Shown: positions 38,481-47,998, counted from the first letter of the stretch. The stretch: 64,000 nucleotides of DNA from Mesorhizobium loti (GCF_013170705.1 NZ_CP033334.1:5681501-5745500), one strand, 5' to 3'. Translations and numbers: made by a program. The notes: generated from the sequence alone by a model not told the origin.

Positions 38481-39392
38481 ATGAACCTCACCCTCACCCA
38501 GTTGCGTTATCTGGTCGCTGTCGCCCGCCACGGCAGCGTCACCGGAGCGGCCAGAACTCTGAATATCTCGCAGCCGTCGATTTCGGTGGCTATCGACGCC
38601 ATCGAAAAGGATTTCGGCCAAAAACTGTTCGTGCGCCAGCGCGGAAGCGGCGTTTCGCTGACCTCGTTCGGCCGTGTCGTCGTGGCGAAGGCAAAACAGG
38701 TTCTTGCTGAGACCGATGAACTCATGAGTCTCGGTTCGGGCAATTCAGTTATCGGCGGCGAGCTGGTGCTTGGATGTTTCGAGGATCTGGCGCCTTATTT
38801 CGCGCCGGGTCTCATCCGCGCTTTCTCCGAGCGCCATCCAAGTGTCGACGTCATCGTTCGCGACGAGACATTCGAGACGCTCGGACGACGCCTGGCGGAC
38901 GCAGCCATCGATCTCGGGCTCAGCTACGATCTCGGTCTGCCCACGCATTTCGCCCGCATCCTGCTGCACGAACTGCGACCGCACGCGCTGTTGCCGGCGG
39001 GCCATGCTCTAGCGGGTCGCCCCGAAGTGAGCCTCGCGGATCTGGCCGCCTATCCGCTGATCACCACGAACCAGCCGCAGAGCTGGCAGCATATGCTCGA
39101 TCTGTTCCGCAGCCGTGGTCTCTCGCCAGTGGCCGACAAGGCGACGAGTTCGTTCGAACTCCAGCGCAGCATGGTGGCGAACGGTTTTGGTGTCGCCGTC
39201 AGCTACACCCGGCCGCATGGTGACCGCAGCTACGACGGCCTGCCCCTGATCTGCAAGCCGCTGTCGGACCCGCTGCCGATGCAGCGGATCATTCTCACCT
39301 ATGACACGCATCAGCGCGTGTCGAACGCGGCACTCGCGTTCGTCGAGGCGGCAAAATCCTGGTCTTCGACCCGCGATATCTTTACCTCATGA
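38481..39392 (+). CDS. LysR family transcriptional regulator
   Basis: A 303-aa regulator. The N-terminal winged HTH reads LTQLRYLVAVARHGSVTGAARTLNISQPSISVAIDAIE (split here by ordinary family spacing), followed by a two-lobed effector domain. It probably regulates itself and the divergent PhyH dioxygenase gene. Confidence 0.95.
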   Translation: MNLTLTQLRYLVAVARHGSVTGAARTLNISQPSISVAIDAIEKDFGQKLFVRQRGSGVSLTSFGRVVVAKAKQVLAETDELMSLGSGNSVIGGELVLGCFEDLAPYFAPGLIRAFSERHPSVDVIVRDETFETLGRRLADAAIDLGLSYDLGLPTHFARILLHELRPHALLPAGHALAGRPEVSLADLAAYPLITTNQPQSWQHMLDLFRSRGLSPVADKATSSFELQRSMVANGFGVAVSYTRPHGDRSYDGLPLICKPLSDPLPMQRIILTYDTHQRVSNAALAFVEAAKSWSSTRDIFTS

Positions 39393-39453
39393 CGGGTGAC
39401 AGTCGCCCCTCGTCCGCTTGCCGCTTGACGGGTTCCGCGCCTGCTGCCACTCC

Positions 39454-40443
39454 ATGGACATGGAACCTATCCAATCGAAAGCGGCCCAGGGCCGTGTCGC
39501 CGATGCGCCGAACGGCCATTGGGTCTACCGCGTGCTGCCGCGCGCGGTTTGGCCCTATGCGCAACTTGCGCGATGGGACAGGCCGATCGGCTGGCAATTG
39601 CTTCTGTGGCCGTGCTGGTGGTCGGCGGCGCTCGCGGCGAGCGCCTATCCGCGCCCCGGCGACCCGCTGCTCTCGCTGCTGCCGGCGCCATGGTATCTCG
39701 TGCTGTTCCTGGTCGGCGCCATCGCCATGCGCGGCGCCGGCTGCACCTACAACGACATCGTCGACGAAGGCATAGACAACCAGGTCGAGCGCACCCGCTC
39801 GCGCCCGCTGCCGTCCGGCCAGACCACGCGGCGGCGGGCCTGGCTGTTCCTTGTGCTGCAGGCCCTGGTCGGCCTTGCCGTGCTCATTCAGTTCAACAGC
39901 TTCGCCATTCTGCTCGGCGTCTGCTCACTGGCGATCGTGGCCATCTATCCATTCATGAAGCGGATAACCAACTGGCCGCAACTGTTCCTAGGCCTTGCCT
40001 TTTCCTGGGGTGCACTGATGGGATGGGCGGTCGAGTTCGGCGATCTCGATGGCCCCGCCATCATGCTCTATATCGGCTCGATCCTGTGGGTGATCGGCTA
40101 CGACACGATCTATGCGCATCAGGACAAGGAAGACGACGCCATTGTCGGCGTGCGTTCGACGGCACGGCTGTTCGGCGACAACACCAAGGCGTGGCTGGCC
40201 GGGCTTTATGGCGGTACGCTGGTCTGTTTCGCCATCGCCTTCGCCTCGGCGCAGGCGCCGGTGGTGGCGCTCGCCGGATTGATCGCCGCCGGCGCCCACA
40301 TGGCCCGCCAGATCACGGTTCTGGATATCAACGATGCGGACCAATGCCTGCGGCTGTTCCGGTCGAACAACCAGGTCGGCTGGCTGATCTTCCTCGGCCT
40401 GATCGGCGGCGCATTGTGGGTCGCACTGAAGCCGCTGGTGTAG
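39454..40443 (+). CDS. ubiA: 4-hydroxybenzoate polyprenyltransferase
   Basis: A 329-aa membrane prenyltransferase of ubiquinone synthesis. First Asp motif: YNDIVDEGIDNQVERTRSRPL; second: YDTIYAHQDKEDD. About eight hydrophobic helices. Of the candidate starts I use ATG 39454 (MDMEPIQS); ATG 39460 is equally possible. It pairs functionally with the long-chain polyprenyl diphosphate synthase at 53.5 kb. Confidence 0.95.
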   Translation: MDMEPIQSKAAQGRVADAPNGHWVYRVLPRAVWPYAQLARWDRPIGWQLLLWPCWWSAALAASAYPRPGDPLLSLLPAPWYLVLFLVGAIAMRGAGCTYNDIVDEGIDNQVERTRSRPLPSGQTTRRRAWLFLVLQALVGLAVLIQFNSFAILLGVCSLAIVAIYPFMKRITNWPQLFLGLAFSWGALMGWAVEFGDLDGPAIMLYIGSILWVIGYDTIYAHQDKEDDAIVGVRSTARLFGDNTKAWLAGLYGGTLVCFAIAFASAQAPVVALAGLIAAGAHMARQITVLDINDADQCLRLFRSNNQVGWLIFLGLIGGALWVALKPLV

Positions 40444-40493
40444 TGACTTTTTTCCGCGCCCCAGCCCTTCGCAGGCTCAGGGCGTTCGAAGCT

Positions 40494-40519
40494 CGAAAAG
40501 CCAAGCAATTGGCTTTTCG
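40494..40519. terminator. Bidirectional terminator between ubiA and the DUF6101 gene
   Basis: A perfect 11-bp stem CGAAAAGCCAA / TTGGCTTTTCG with a GCAA loop lies between the convergent ubiA and DUF6101 genes. The A-run and T-run in the arms serve as the U-tract in either direction. Confidence 0.75.
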
Positions 40520-40538
40520 TTCGTTGCGCAACCGCTTC

Positions 40539-41105
40539 TCAATCCCTTGAAATGATCTCCTGGCCGCCGATGACCAGCCTGAGACCAAGGTTGCCGGCCC
40601 TGCGGCGGGCGAGGAAGCGCGGGCGGCGCGTGGTCGAAATGCGGCCCTTGCGGCGATCCTGCGGCGGCAGCGTCTTGATGGCGGCGCCGAGCGATTCCTC
40701 CAGCGTGCGGGCAACGCCATCCGATTCGATCAGGAGCATCGGCAGGCGGTAGGCATCGGCCCAGGCGCGCCAGTCGGCGGCGACATCATCGAGGTCGTCG
40801 GCCACCAGCAGAGGCACCGACAGCATTGGGTCGTTGTGCAGGAGTTCGAGGGTAACCGTGACATTGCCGTCCGGATCCTCCATCGCGCGGGCGGCAACGC
40901 CGCGGAACGCGTTGGCGGGCAGCGCGATGATCGCCGGCACGCCGCTCATCTCCAGCATGCGACGGATCACGGCGCCGCGCTGGTCGATGGTGAAGGTCAC
41001 GTCGCCATAGTCGTCGCGTGTGGCGTAGCTAACCACCTGCGGCAGGCGGAATGGGTCGAGGCGCATGTTGCGTCCCGCCCAGACTGGCTTCAGTCCAGTG
41101 TTCAT
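40539..41105 (-). CDS. DUF6101-like conserved protein
   Basis: A 188-aa cytosolic protein of unknown function conserved in rhizobia, which I tentatively place in DUF6101. It opens with NMRLDPFRLPQVVSYATRD, has a beta-rich middle and a basic C-terminus (KGRISTTRRPRFLARRRAG) that could bind nucleic acid. A 9-bp hairpin, 41130-41150, lies just upstream of its start. It converges with ubiA. Confidence 0.75.
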   Translation of the reverse strand: MNTGLKPVWAGRNMRLDPFRLPQVVSYATRDDYGDVTFTIDQRGAVIRRMLEMSGVPAIIALPANAFRGVAARAMEDPDGNVTVTLELLHNDPMLSVPLLVADDLDDVAADWRAWADAYRLPMLLIESDGVARTLEESLGAAIKTLPPQDRRKGRISTTRRPRFLARRRAGNLGLRLVIGGQEIISRD

Positions 41106-41129
41106 AGAGTGCCTTCCTGTCTGTCTCCT

Positions 41130-41150
41130 GAGAGCCGGTGTCCGGTTCTC
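41130..41150. promoter_or_regulatory. Inverted repeat upstream of DUF6101 gene
   Basis: GAGAGCCGG-TGT-CCGGTTCTC forms a 9-bp stem with one G-T pair, 25 bp before the DUF6101 start codon. It could be an operator or a 5'-UTR hairpin. Confidence 0.35.
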
Positions 41151-41289
41151 TCCGGGCCAGTTTTCCCGGCCTCGTTATGGGGAAACAGTAGCGTGGGCTC
41201 CTTACCGCCGCGCTTAAGAAAGTCGGTTAAATTTTGCTGATCTCAGGGATGGTTATCGGAATGCCACCGGGCACAAGATGTTGAAAGGA

Positions 41290-42720
41290 TCAGATAACCT
41301 TACCGGGATTCATGATGCCGGCAGGGTCGAAGGCAGCCTTCACCCGGCGCATCAGATCGATGGCCATCGGCGGCGCGGTGGCGATCAGTTCGTCGCGCTT
41401 CAACTGGCCGATGCCGTGCTCGGCGGAGATCGAACCGTGGAAGGACCGCACGACATCATGCACGGCCTTGTTCATGGGATGGTAGAGGGCGAGAAACGCC
41501 TCGTCATCGCCGTCGAGCGGTCGCGAGATATTATAATGGAGGTTGCCGTCGCCCATATGGCCGAAGCAGACCACGCGGGCACCGGCACTGACCGATGCCA
41601 CCGCGCCGGCCGCCTGTTCGATGAACCGGGGGATCGATGCGATCGGCACCGAGATGTCGTGCTTGATCGAGGCGCCCTCCGGCTTCTGGCACTCCGGTAG
41701 CGTCTCGCGGAAATTCCAGAAAGCGTCGCCCTGGGCAAGGCTTGCCGCGACTACCGCATCGCCAACGATGCCTTGCTCGAGACCATCCGCCAGCACCTCC
41801 TCGATCAGGGCCCGGCCGTCGGCATCCGAGCGGCCTGAGGAAACCTGCATCAAGACATACCAAGGCCAATCATCGGCCAGCGGCCTCACCACACCTTGAC
41901 CATGCCTGAGCGTGAAGTCGTAAGGTCTCTTGCCGATCAATTCGAAGGCGGTGAGCGAAGCGCCGGCGCGGTCCATCGCCAGGCTGAACAGCGCCAATGC
42001 CGCCTCGGCGGACGACAGCCCGACGAATGCGACCTCGCGCCCTTTCGGCTTGGGGAACAGTTTGAGCACTGCGGCGGTGATGATGCCAAGCGTGCCTTCA
42101 GCGCCGACGAACAGGTTCTTCAAATCGTAGCCGGTGTTGTCCTTCTTCAGCTTGCGCAAATCGTCGAACACCTCGCCCGTGGGCAGCACCACTTCGACCC
42201 CGAGGCACAGTTCGCGCGCGTTGCCGTAGGCAAGCACGCCGGTGCCGCCGGCATTGGAAGACAGGTTGCCGCCGATCTGGCAGGAGCCTTGCGCGGCCAG
42301 CGAGAGCGGAAACAGCCGGTCGGCGGCGTCGGCCGCCTCCTGCAGCGTCTGCAGGATAACGCCGGCCTCCGCCGTGACCGTGTTCGACAGGACATCGATC
42401 TCGCGGATGCGGTTCAGCCGCGACAGCGACAGGATGATCTCGCGGCCGGATCTGTCCGGCACCTGGGCGCCGACCAGGCCGGTGTTGCCGCTTTGCGGCA
42501 CGACCGGCGTTCCCGTCTCGGTCGCAAGCCGCATGATCCTGCTGACCTCGTCGACACTGCCCGGCCGCAGCACCAGCGACGTCACGCCATGCCAGAGCCC
42601 GCGCCGCTCGATGAGATAGGGCGCGATATCCTGCTCGTCGCGCAGCGCGTATTTTTCGCCAACGATGGCGGCGAAGCGATCGATGAGAGCGGGATCGAGT
42701 TTTTGCGAAATGTCGGTCAT
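41290..42720 (-). CDS. FAD-binding oxidoreductase (GlcD / D-2-hydroxyacid dehydrogenase type)
   Basis: A 476-aa flavoprotein of the vanillyl-alcohol oxidase fold. FAD-binding segments are VVPQSGNTGLVGAQ and IGGNLSSNAGGTGV. The C-terminal substrate domain carries CFGHMGDGNLHYN and SAEHGIGQLKRDEL, typical of D-lactate, glycolate or D-2-hydroxyglutarate dehydrogenases. The exact substrate is not predictable. It is 9 bp downstream of the threonylcarbamoyl-AMP synthase gene, same strand, so the two share a transcript. Confidence 0.93.
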   Translation of the reverse strand: MTDISQKLDPALIDRFAAIVGEKYALRDEQDIAPYLIERRGLWHGVTSLVLRPGSVDEVSRIMRLATETGTPVVPQSGNTGLVGAQVPDRSGREIILSLSRLNRIREIDVLSNTVTAEAGVILQTLQEAADAADRLFPLSLAAQGSCQIGGNLSSNAGGTGVLAYGNARELCLGVEVVLPTGEVFDDLRKLKKDNTGYDLKNLFVGAEGTLGIITAAVLKLFPKPKGREVAFVGLSSAEAALALFSLAMDRAGASLTAFELIGKRPYDFTLRHGQGVVRPLADDWPWYVLMQVSSGRSDADGRALIEEVLADGLEQGIVGDAVVAASLAQGDAFWNFRETLPECQKPEGASIKHDISVPIASIPRFIEQAAGAVASVSAGARVVCFGHMGDGNLHYNISRPLDGDDEAFLALYHPMNKAVHDVVRSFHGSISAEHGIGQLKRDELIATAPPMAIDLMRRVKAAFDPAGIMNPGKVI

Positions 42721-42729
42721 GTGGGAAAA

Positions 42730-43713
42730 CTACGGTGCGGGCTGTACATTGTCACGAGGGGCGGCGGCACGCGAGAGCCGGTCGTTGATGGCCTCGCCAA
42801 GCCCGTCGAATGGAATCGTCTCGACGGCGATGGTGCGCGCGCCGCTGCGGTCGAGTTCCTGCATATAGGCGAAAAGATTGCCTGCCGCTTCGCGCAGGTC
42901 ACCGGTTTCAGACAAATTGAGGAACGCTGCGGCATCACGCCAGCCTTCGGCCCGCTGGCGCCCGAAGCCGAGCAGGGCTTCGTCTTTGCCTACCGTTCCG
43001 GCGTTGAGCCGCACCCCTGCCCCCGGCGCGTAGTGCGAGGCAAGCATGCCCGGCGCCTCGATGCCGGCGGCACCGCCACGAAACAGTTTCACGCCAATGG
43101 CCGCTTCGATTTCCTCGGCGGAGACGCCCCCTGGCCGAAGCAAGCGCACTCCTGCCCCTTCGGCTTTGACGATGGTCGATTCCAGCCCGACCGGCGTCGC
43201 GCCGGCATCGACCACCAGCTTGATGCGCGTCCCGAGATCCGCCGCCACTGCTTGTGCGGTCGTCGCGCTGATCTTGCCGGATGAGTTGGCGCTGGGCGCG
43301 GCAAGTGGCCGGCCGAGTCTTGCGATGAGGTCACCGCCAAAGCCCCTCGGCATGCGCAAGGCAATCGTATCGAGCCCGGCCGTGACTAGCGGATGGATGC
43401 CGTTTCCGGGCCGCTGCGGCAGCACCAGCGTCAGCGGACCCGGCCAGAACGACTGCGCCAGTCTCCTCGACAGCGGATCGAATATTGCGATGCGCTCGGC
43501 CATCGCCATGTCAGCGACATGGGCGATCAGCGGATTGAAACGCGGCCGCCCCTTGGCCTCGAAGATACGCGCTACGCCGATGCCGTTAGTGGCATCGGCG
43601 GCAAGCCCGTAGACGGTCTCCGTCGGGATGGCCACGACATCGCCGCCCCGAAGCAGAGCCAGCGCCCGCTCCAACGCTTCGTCGACGGCAAGTATCTCAG
43701 CCACTCTCGTCAC
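42730..43713 (-). CDS. L-threonylcarbamoyladenylate synthase (Sua5-type, YrdC + C-terminal domain)
   Basis: A 327-aa enzyme producing threonylcarbamoyl-AMP for the t6A modification at position 37 of ANN-decoding tRNAs. The YrdC domain (about 10-200) contains IPTETVYGLAADATN, KGRPRFNPLIAHV, PLAAPSANSSG and STIVKAEG. A further Sua5 domain follows. It is first in a two-gene operon with the FAD oxidoreductase. Confidence 0.95.
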   Translation of the reverse strand: MTRVAEILAVDEALERALALLRGGDVVAIPTETVYGLAADATNGIGVARIFEAKGRPRFNPLIAHVADMAMAERIAIFDPLSRRLAQSFWPGPLTLVLPQRPGNGIHPLVTAGLDTIALRMPRGFGGDLIARLGRPLAAPSANSSGKISATTAQAVAADLGTRIKLVVDAGATPVGLESTIVKAEGAGVRLLRPGGVSAEEIEAAIGVKLFRGGAAGIEAPGMLASHYAPGAGVRLNAGTVGKDEALLGFGRQRAEGWRDAAAFLNLSETGDLREAAGNLFAYMQELDRSGARTIAVETIPFDGLGEAINDRLSRAAAPRDNVQPAP

Positions 43714-43880
43714 CTCGCAGATGCCGGCTGCGTAGTACGATGGCGGCTATTGGGCAAGCCGGCTGTTGGGCAAGAGAGGGTCTTGGCGAATTATCAATTC
43801 CTAAAATGCTACGTTTTCGCGAAAGCCGGCATCAATTCCGGTCCGCTACCGTCAGGGCCTGGTAAAGGGGAGTGGTCATC

Positions 43881-44321
43881 GTGTCTGTGCGTATCCTGTT
43901 GGGGATCACTCTGGCGGCGTTGAGCGGCGGAGTTCAGGCCTCGTCACTTGTCTTTCCCGGCGCGCCGGCCGCGACGCCCTCCATCCTTGTCGTGAAGGCG
44001 GACGGCATCCGAGCAAGCGACGTGCTGTCCGTCGTCGAGCTCGGCGAACCCGAGGTTACTGATGAAAAGGTGGCGGCGATCCCCAACGCGCCCGAGCCAC
44101 GGCACGGTTTCATACAGGGCCCGATGATCATTCGTGGCGGCGTGGCCGGCGGCGACTTCTCGAAACCGACGCTAGTCAAGGCACCTGCCACGACCGCCAC
44201 CCCCGCTCCTGCTCCAGCCCAGGCGACCGCCTCGGCGGTTCCGGCGTCGGGCACGCAGAAGAAGCCGACCGCACGGGCAGCCGCACCGACGCCCGCTCCC
44301 GGGGCCAACAAGGTCAAGTAG
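43881..44321 (+). CDS. Exported Ala/Pro-rich protein of unknown function
   Basis: A 146-aa protein with a signal peptide (MSVRILLGITLAALSGGVQA), a conserved-looking middle (ILVVKADGIRASDVLSVVELG) and an Ala/Thr/Pro-rich, basic tail ending in NKVK. The GTG at 43881 is chosen because AAAGGGGAG lies eight bases upstream; GTG 43872 would sit on that site. No domain is recognised. Confidence 0.72.
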   Translation: MSVRILLGITLAALSGGVQASSLVFPGAPAATPSILVVKADGIRASDVLSVVELGEPEVTDEKVAAIPNAPEPRHGFIQGPMIIRGGVAGGDFSKPTLVKAPATTATPAPAPAQATASAVPASGTQKKPTARAAAPTPAPGANKVK

Positions 44322-44498
44322 CGGCCACAAATTGCTGGACTGGCCAGATCGTTGACAGCTTGACGGCGCCCTGCGCACCATTGCCGCGCGAGTTCGCCTT
44401 GAAGTATCTGACCGCTCGAAGCCGCCTGGATTTGGTCAAGCGATTCAGGCCAAGGGGCGGCTCTGGCAGACGACTTCGTCGTTCAAAGGGGGTTGATC

Positions 44499-44888
44499 AT
44501 GAGACTATCCAAGACAGTTACCGTGGCCGCGCTTTTGCTGGCATCGATGCTGGGTGCCAGCGCGGCGCAAGCCGATGACATGCTGGGATCCTATGTGGCG
44601 CGTATTTCCGATCGGGATCACCAGGCGAGCGACGGCTATGCGCTGGACAGCGCCGCGCAGATGGTGCGGCAGGACCGCGCCAACTGGCACAAATTCCATC
44701 GCCGCGACCGCGACGATGAGGGTGATGCCTGGTTCAGGACCAACGACCAGCGCGCCGATCTGCAGCGCATGCTGGAACGTCCCGGCGCGATGAGTTCCTC
44801 GACCAAGCGCGCCATCGTCAACGGCGAACCGCTGATCCAGGTCGATGTCTACGAAAACAGCGTGCGGGTCAGCGTCCTGGAGAACTGA
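44499..44888 (+). CDS. Exported protein of unknown function
   Basis: A 129-aa protein with a signal peptide (LSKTVTVAALLLASMLGASAAQA) and a charged mature part rich in Arg and Asp (HRRDRDDEGDAWF, NDQRADLQRML). The start ATG 44499 follows AAAGGGGG at ideal spacing. A strong hairpin terminator follows at 44918-44939. No named family recognised. Confidence 0.78.
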   Translation: MRLSKTVTVAALLLASMLGASAAQADDMLGSYVARISDRDHQASDGYALDSAAQMVRQDRANWHKFHRRDRDDEGDAWFRTNDQRADLQRMLERPGAMSSSTKRAIVNGEPLIQVDVYENSVRVSVLEN

Positions 44889-44917
44889 CAAGTCAGTTCG
44901 GGACGACCGACAAAAAG

Positions 44918-44939
44918 GGCGGCGCCGATGCGCCGCCCC
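44918..44939. terminator. Rho-independent terminator, bidirectional
   Basis: A perfect 9-bp stem GGGCGGCGC / GCGCCGCCC with a CGAT loop, preceded by AAAAA and followed by CTTCTT. It lies between the convergent exported-protein gene and the acidic-protein gene and can serve both. Confidence 0.8.
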
Positions 44940-44967
44940 TTCTTCCCGACAAAACCGGATTGAAATC

Positions 44968-45249
44968 TCAGGCCGCTTCTTCCTTGTCGTCGTCTTCGTC
45001 GGACTCGGCGTCTTCTTCGTCCTCGGCGTCGTCGCCTTCGGCCTTCACGGCTTCATCGTCGTCTTCGTCGGACTCTTCGCCGTCTTCATCGTCGCCTTCT
45101 TCGTCATCGGCATCGTCGTCATCCGACAGATCGGCGGCTTCGACCGCGGCGGCGGCGGCGTGATCGATGGCGGTTTCGGAAGCGGATTCAAGCGCCTCGG
45201 CGCCGGCCGAGGTTTCTTCAGTCACTTCGATTTCGTGATCGGAATTCAT
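44968..45249 (-). CDS. Small, extremely acidic low-complexity protein
   Basis: A 93-aa protein in which 47 residues are Asp or Glu by my count and only two are Lys, with long D/E runs in the second half. It is very likely disordered and strongly negatively charged. The start at 45249 (MNSDHEIEV) is supported by GGAGG upstream. It may be a DNA-mimic, metal- or protein-binding protein, but nothing in sequence shows which. It follows glyS-strand orientation but lies 111 bp downstream of the glyS stop. Confidence 0.72.
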   Translation of the reverse strand: MNSDHEIEVTEETSAGAEALESASETAIDHAAAAAVEAADLSDDDDADDEEGDDEDGEESDEDDDEAVKAEGDDAEDEEDAESDEDDDKEEAA

Positions 45250-45359
45250 GGAAGCCTCCGTTGGGTTGGGGAACATGTCCCTTTTGCCACGCAGAGATCA
45301 TCGTCATATGACTGTAAGCCGGCTCGAACGGCCGGCCGGAAGATATTTTTCCTGGGCGC

Positions 45360-47516
45360 TCAACCGGCGATTTTCGAGAAATCAGCGACCTGCCCCGTGG
45401 CCGCGCGGATGCGCGTGAGAAGCGCAAGACGGTTGGCCCGCACCGCCAGGTCTTCATCATTCACGAGAACGCCTTCAAAGAATGAATCAACGGGTTCGCG
45501 TAACGCGCTAAGCGCCAGCATGGCGGCGGAAAAGTCTTCGTTTTGAATCGCTTCGCCGGCTTGCTTCTCGGCCTGATTCACCGCCGCGAACAGCGATTTC
45601 TCGGCATTCTCCTTGAACAGAGCCGGCTCAACGGCTTCGGCGACCGCCGTTTTCTTCTTCTCTTCGGCAGCCAGGATGTTGGCCGCGCGCTTGGTGCCGG
45701 CGAGCAAGTTCTTGCCGTCCTCTGTGTCAAGGAAAGAGCCGAGCGCCTCGACGCGGCGGACGATCTGCAGGAGGTCGTCGGACTGCGGGGTGATGACGGC
45801 GTCGATGAGATCGTGCCGGGCGCCCTGATCGCGGAGGTAGACTTTCAGGCGGTCGTGGAAGAAGGCCAGGAGGTCTCGGATCTGCTCCACGCCGCCCCCC
45901 GCATACCGGGCACCAGCCTTTGCAAAAAGGGAAGTGAGCCGCAATTGAATTCGATTCTCGACCAAAATCCTCACAACGCCCAGCGCTGCGCGACGCAACG
46001 CATAAGGATCCTTTGACCCCGTCGGCTTTTCATCGATCGCCCAGAAGCCGACCAGCGTATCGAGCTTGTCGGCGAGCGCGACGGCGACCGACACCGGGTC
46101 GCTCGGCACATAATCGGACGGGCCCTGCGGCTTGTAGTGTTCTTCGATGGCCGCGGCCACGGAGGGGTGTTCGCCCTGCAGCAGCGCGTATTTGCGGCCC
46201 ATGGCCCCCTGCAGTTCGGGGAACTCGCCGACCACCTCGGTGGTGAGATCAGCCTTGGCGAGAACCGCGGCGCGGGCGGCGAGCGCCGGCTCAGCGCCGA
46301 CGTTCGGCGCCAATTCCCCAGCCAATCGCTGGATCCGCTCCACCCGCTCGCCTTGCGTGCCGAGCTTGGCGTGGAAGGTGACGCCGAGATGGTCGAGGCG
46401 GGCCATGCGCTGGTCGAGCGGCTTCTTCAGATCGAGCCCAAACTTTTTTGCCGACGCTTCGAGCTGGCCGAGGTCCGGCAGATCGCCTTGGTCGGTCGTC
46501 CAGAAATAGAGCGCGTCGGAGAGGCGCGCGCGCACCACCTTGCCGTTGCCGTGGGCAATCTCCTTGCCGCCGTCCCTGGCCTCGATGTTGGAAGTGAGGA
46601 TGAAGCGGTTGGACAGCGTTTCGCCTTCACCTTGCGGGCGCGTGACAAAGCACTTCTGGTTGGCGCGGATGGTCAACCGGATCACCTCGGCCGGAATGGC
46701 GAGAAATGCCTCCTCGAACTCACCCATCAGCACGACAGGCCATTCGACCAGCCCGGACACTTCCTCCAACAGCCCATCGTCCTCGACCAGATCGAGCCCG
46801 TTGGCAAAGGCGAGGTTGCGGGCGTCGGCGAGGATGATCTCCTTGCGCCGCTCGGCATCGAGCACGACCTTCGCGGCCTCCAGCTTGCTCACATAATCGT
46901 CGAAGCGACGCACGGTGATTTCGCCGGGCGCCAGGAAGCGGTGGCCATAGGTGGTGTTGCCGGAGCGGATGCCGTCGATCTCGAAATCGACCACGACAGG
47001 CTCCTCGGTCTCCGGGCCGAAGGTGCACAGGATCGATTGCAGCGGCCGCACCCAGCGCAGCGAGCCGGGCTTGGCCGAGGCCGGCCCCCAACGCATCGAT
47101 TTCGGCCAGGGGAAATTGCGGATGATGCCAGGCACCAGTTCGGCGATGATCTCTTCAGCCGCCCTGCCCGGCTTCGAAATGTGAGCGACATAGAAGTCGC
47201 CCTTCTTCGGATCGGAGTGGACATGTGCCTCGGCGATGGAAGACAGGCCGGCCTTGCGCAGGAACCCCTGGACCGCCTGCTCGGGCGCCGTCGTCGACGG
47301 CCCCTTGATCTCTTCACTTATATCCTTCGAGCGCGCCGTCAGGCCCCTGATGTCGAGCGCCAGACGCCGCGGCGTCCAGTACTCGCGCGCCGCCTCATAG
47401 GTCAGCCCCGCCTCGACCAGACCGTCGGTCAGCATCTTCCTGAGATCACCAGCCGCCTTGCGCTGCATGCGGGCGGGGATCTCTTCCGAGCGGAGTTCTA
47501 GAAGCAGGTCAGGCAT
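45360..47516 (-). CDS. glyS: Glycyl-tRNA synthetase beta subunit
   Basis: A 718-aa beta subunit of the alpha2beta2 bacterial glycyl-tRNA synthetase. N-terminal [15 protein letters not shown] and the central KSMRWG region are typical, and a C-terminal anticodon-binding domain is present. In many bacteria glyS directly follows glyQ; here a DUF559 gene and two repeat elements lie between them. Confidence 0.97.
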   Translation of the reverse strand: MPDLLLELRSEEIPARMQRKAAGDLRKMLTDGLVEAGLTYEAAREYWTPRRLALDIRGLTARSKDISEEIKGPSTTAPEQAVQGFLRKAGLSSIAEAHVHSDPKKGDFYVAHISKPGRAAEEIIAELVPGIIRNFPWPKSMRWGPASAKPGSLRWVRPLQSILCTFGPETEEPVVVDFEIDGIRSGNTTYGHRFLAPGEITVRRFDDYVSKLEAAKVVLDAERRKEIILADARNLAFANGLDLVEDDGLLEEVSGLVEWPVVLMGEFEEAFLAIPAEVIRLTIRANQKCFVTRPQGEGETLSNRFILTSNIEARDGGKEIAHGNGKVVRARLSDALYFWTTDQGDLPDLGQLEASAKKFGLDLKKPLDQRMARLDHLGVTFHAKLGTQGERVERIQRLAGELAPNVGAEPALAARAAVLAKADLTTEVVGEFPELQGAMGRKYALLQGEHPSVAAAIEEHYKPQGPSDYVPSDPVSVAVALADKLDTLVGFWAIDEKPTGSKDPYALRRAALGVVRILVENRIQLRLTSLFAKAGARYAGGGVEQIRDLLAFFHDRLKVYLRDQGARHDLIDAVITPQSDDLLQIVRRVEALGSFLDTEDGKNLLAGTKRAANILAAEEKKKTAVAEAVEPALFKENAEKSLFAAVNQAEKQAGEAIQNEDFSAAMLALSALREPVDSFFEGVLVNDEDLAVRANRLALLTRIRAATGQVADFSKIAG

Positions 47517-47528
47517 GGTTAGCTCCTC

Positions 47529-47580
47529 ACCCTCCCCTTGATGGGGAGGGTCGGCGCGTTAGCGCCGGGGTGGGGTGGCG
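47529..47580 (-). repeat. Double-hairpin intergenic repeat, copy A (inverted relative to copy B)
   Basis: Contains ACCCTCCCC-n5-GGGGAGGGT (47529-47551) and CGGCGC-n4-GCGCCG (47552-47567), followed by a GGGGTGGGGTGG run. Read on the minus strand it aligns with copy B at 47999-48047. It lies between glyS and the DUF559 gene and resembles REP-like elements common in Mesorhizobium intergenic DNA. Confidence 0.8.
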
Positions 47581-47591
47581 GCGTCTCGGTC

Positions 47592-47984
47592 TCAAGCGCC
47601 TTCGGCGTCTCGCGGGCCAAGGTGGGATTTTCGTTCTTCCACCGCCGCATAAATCGTATCGAGCACGGAATCCAGTTCGTTTTTGATTTCATGGTTCCAG
47701 AAGCGGATCACGCGATAACCCTGGCTCTCAAACCATCTTGTTCGACGCTCGTCATGGCGTTGCGGGTCATCGAGGCTGTGATGGGCGCCGTCCACCTCGA
47801 CGATCAACTTCAGCCGATGTGAGATGAAATCAGGGAAGTAGATACCGACCGACGCTTGCCTGCGGAAATGAGTGTCTTCGACTGGAATGCGCCATAGATG
47901 CCGCCACAAGATGCGCTCCTCGTCGGTCATTGCCGCACGAAGCCGTTGCGCGGACAGCAGCTTGAACCGATCGAGTTTCGGCAT
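47592..47984 (-). CDS. DUF559 endonuclease-like protein
   Basis: A 130-aa protein of the DUF559 family, which has a Vsr/PD-(D/E)XK-like nuclease fold. It shows ARRLRAAMTDEE-type N-terminus (here QRLRAAMTDEERILW), FRRQASVGIYFPDFI (active-site Asp), LIVEVDGAHH (the E-x-D/K strand) and RVIRFWNHEI. Activity in this family is mostly unproven. The start at 47984 is the first Met of the domain, but the frame is open further upstream through a repeat. It is inserted between glyQ and glyS and flanked by inverted repeats. Confidence 0.88.
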   Translation of the reverse strand: MPKLDRFKLLSAQRLRAAMTDEERILWRHLWRIPVEDTHFRRQASVGIYFPDFISHRLKLIVEVDGAHHSLDDPQRHDERRTRWFESQGYRVIRFWNHEIKNELDSVLDTIYAAVEERKSHLGPRDAEGA

Positions 47985-47998
47985 GGAAAGTCGCGCCA

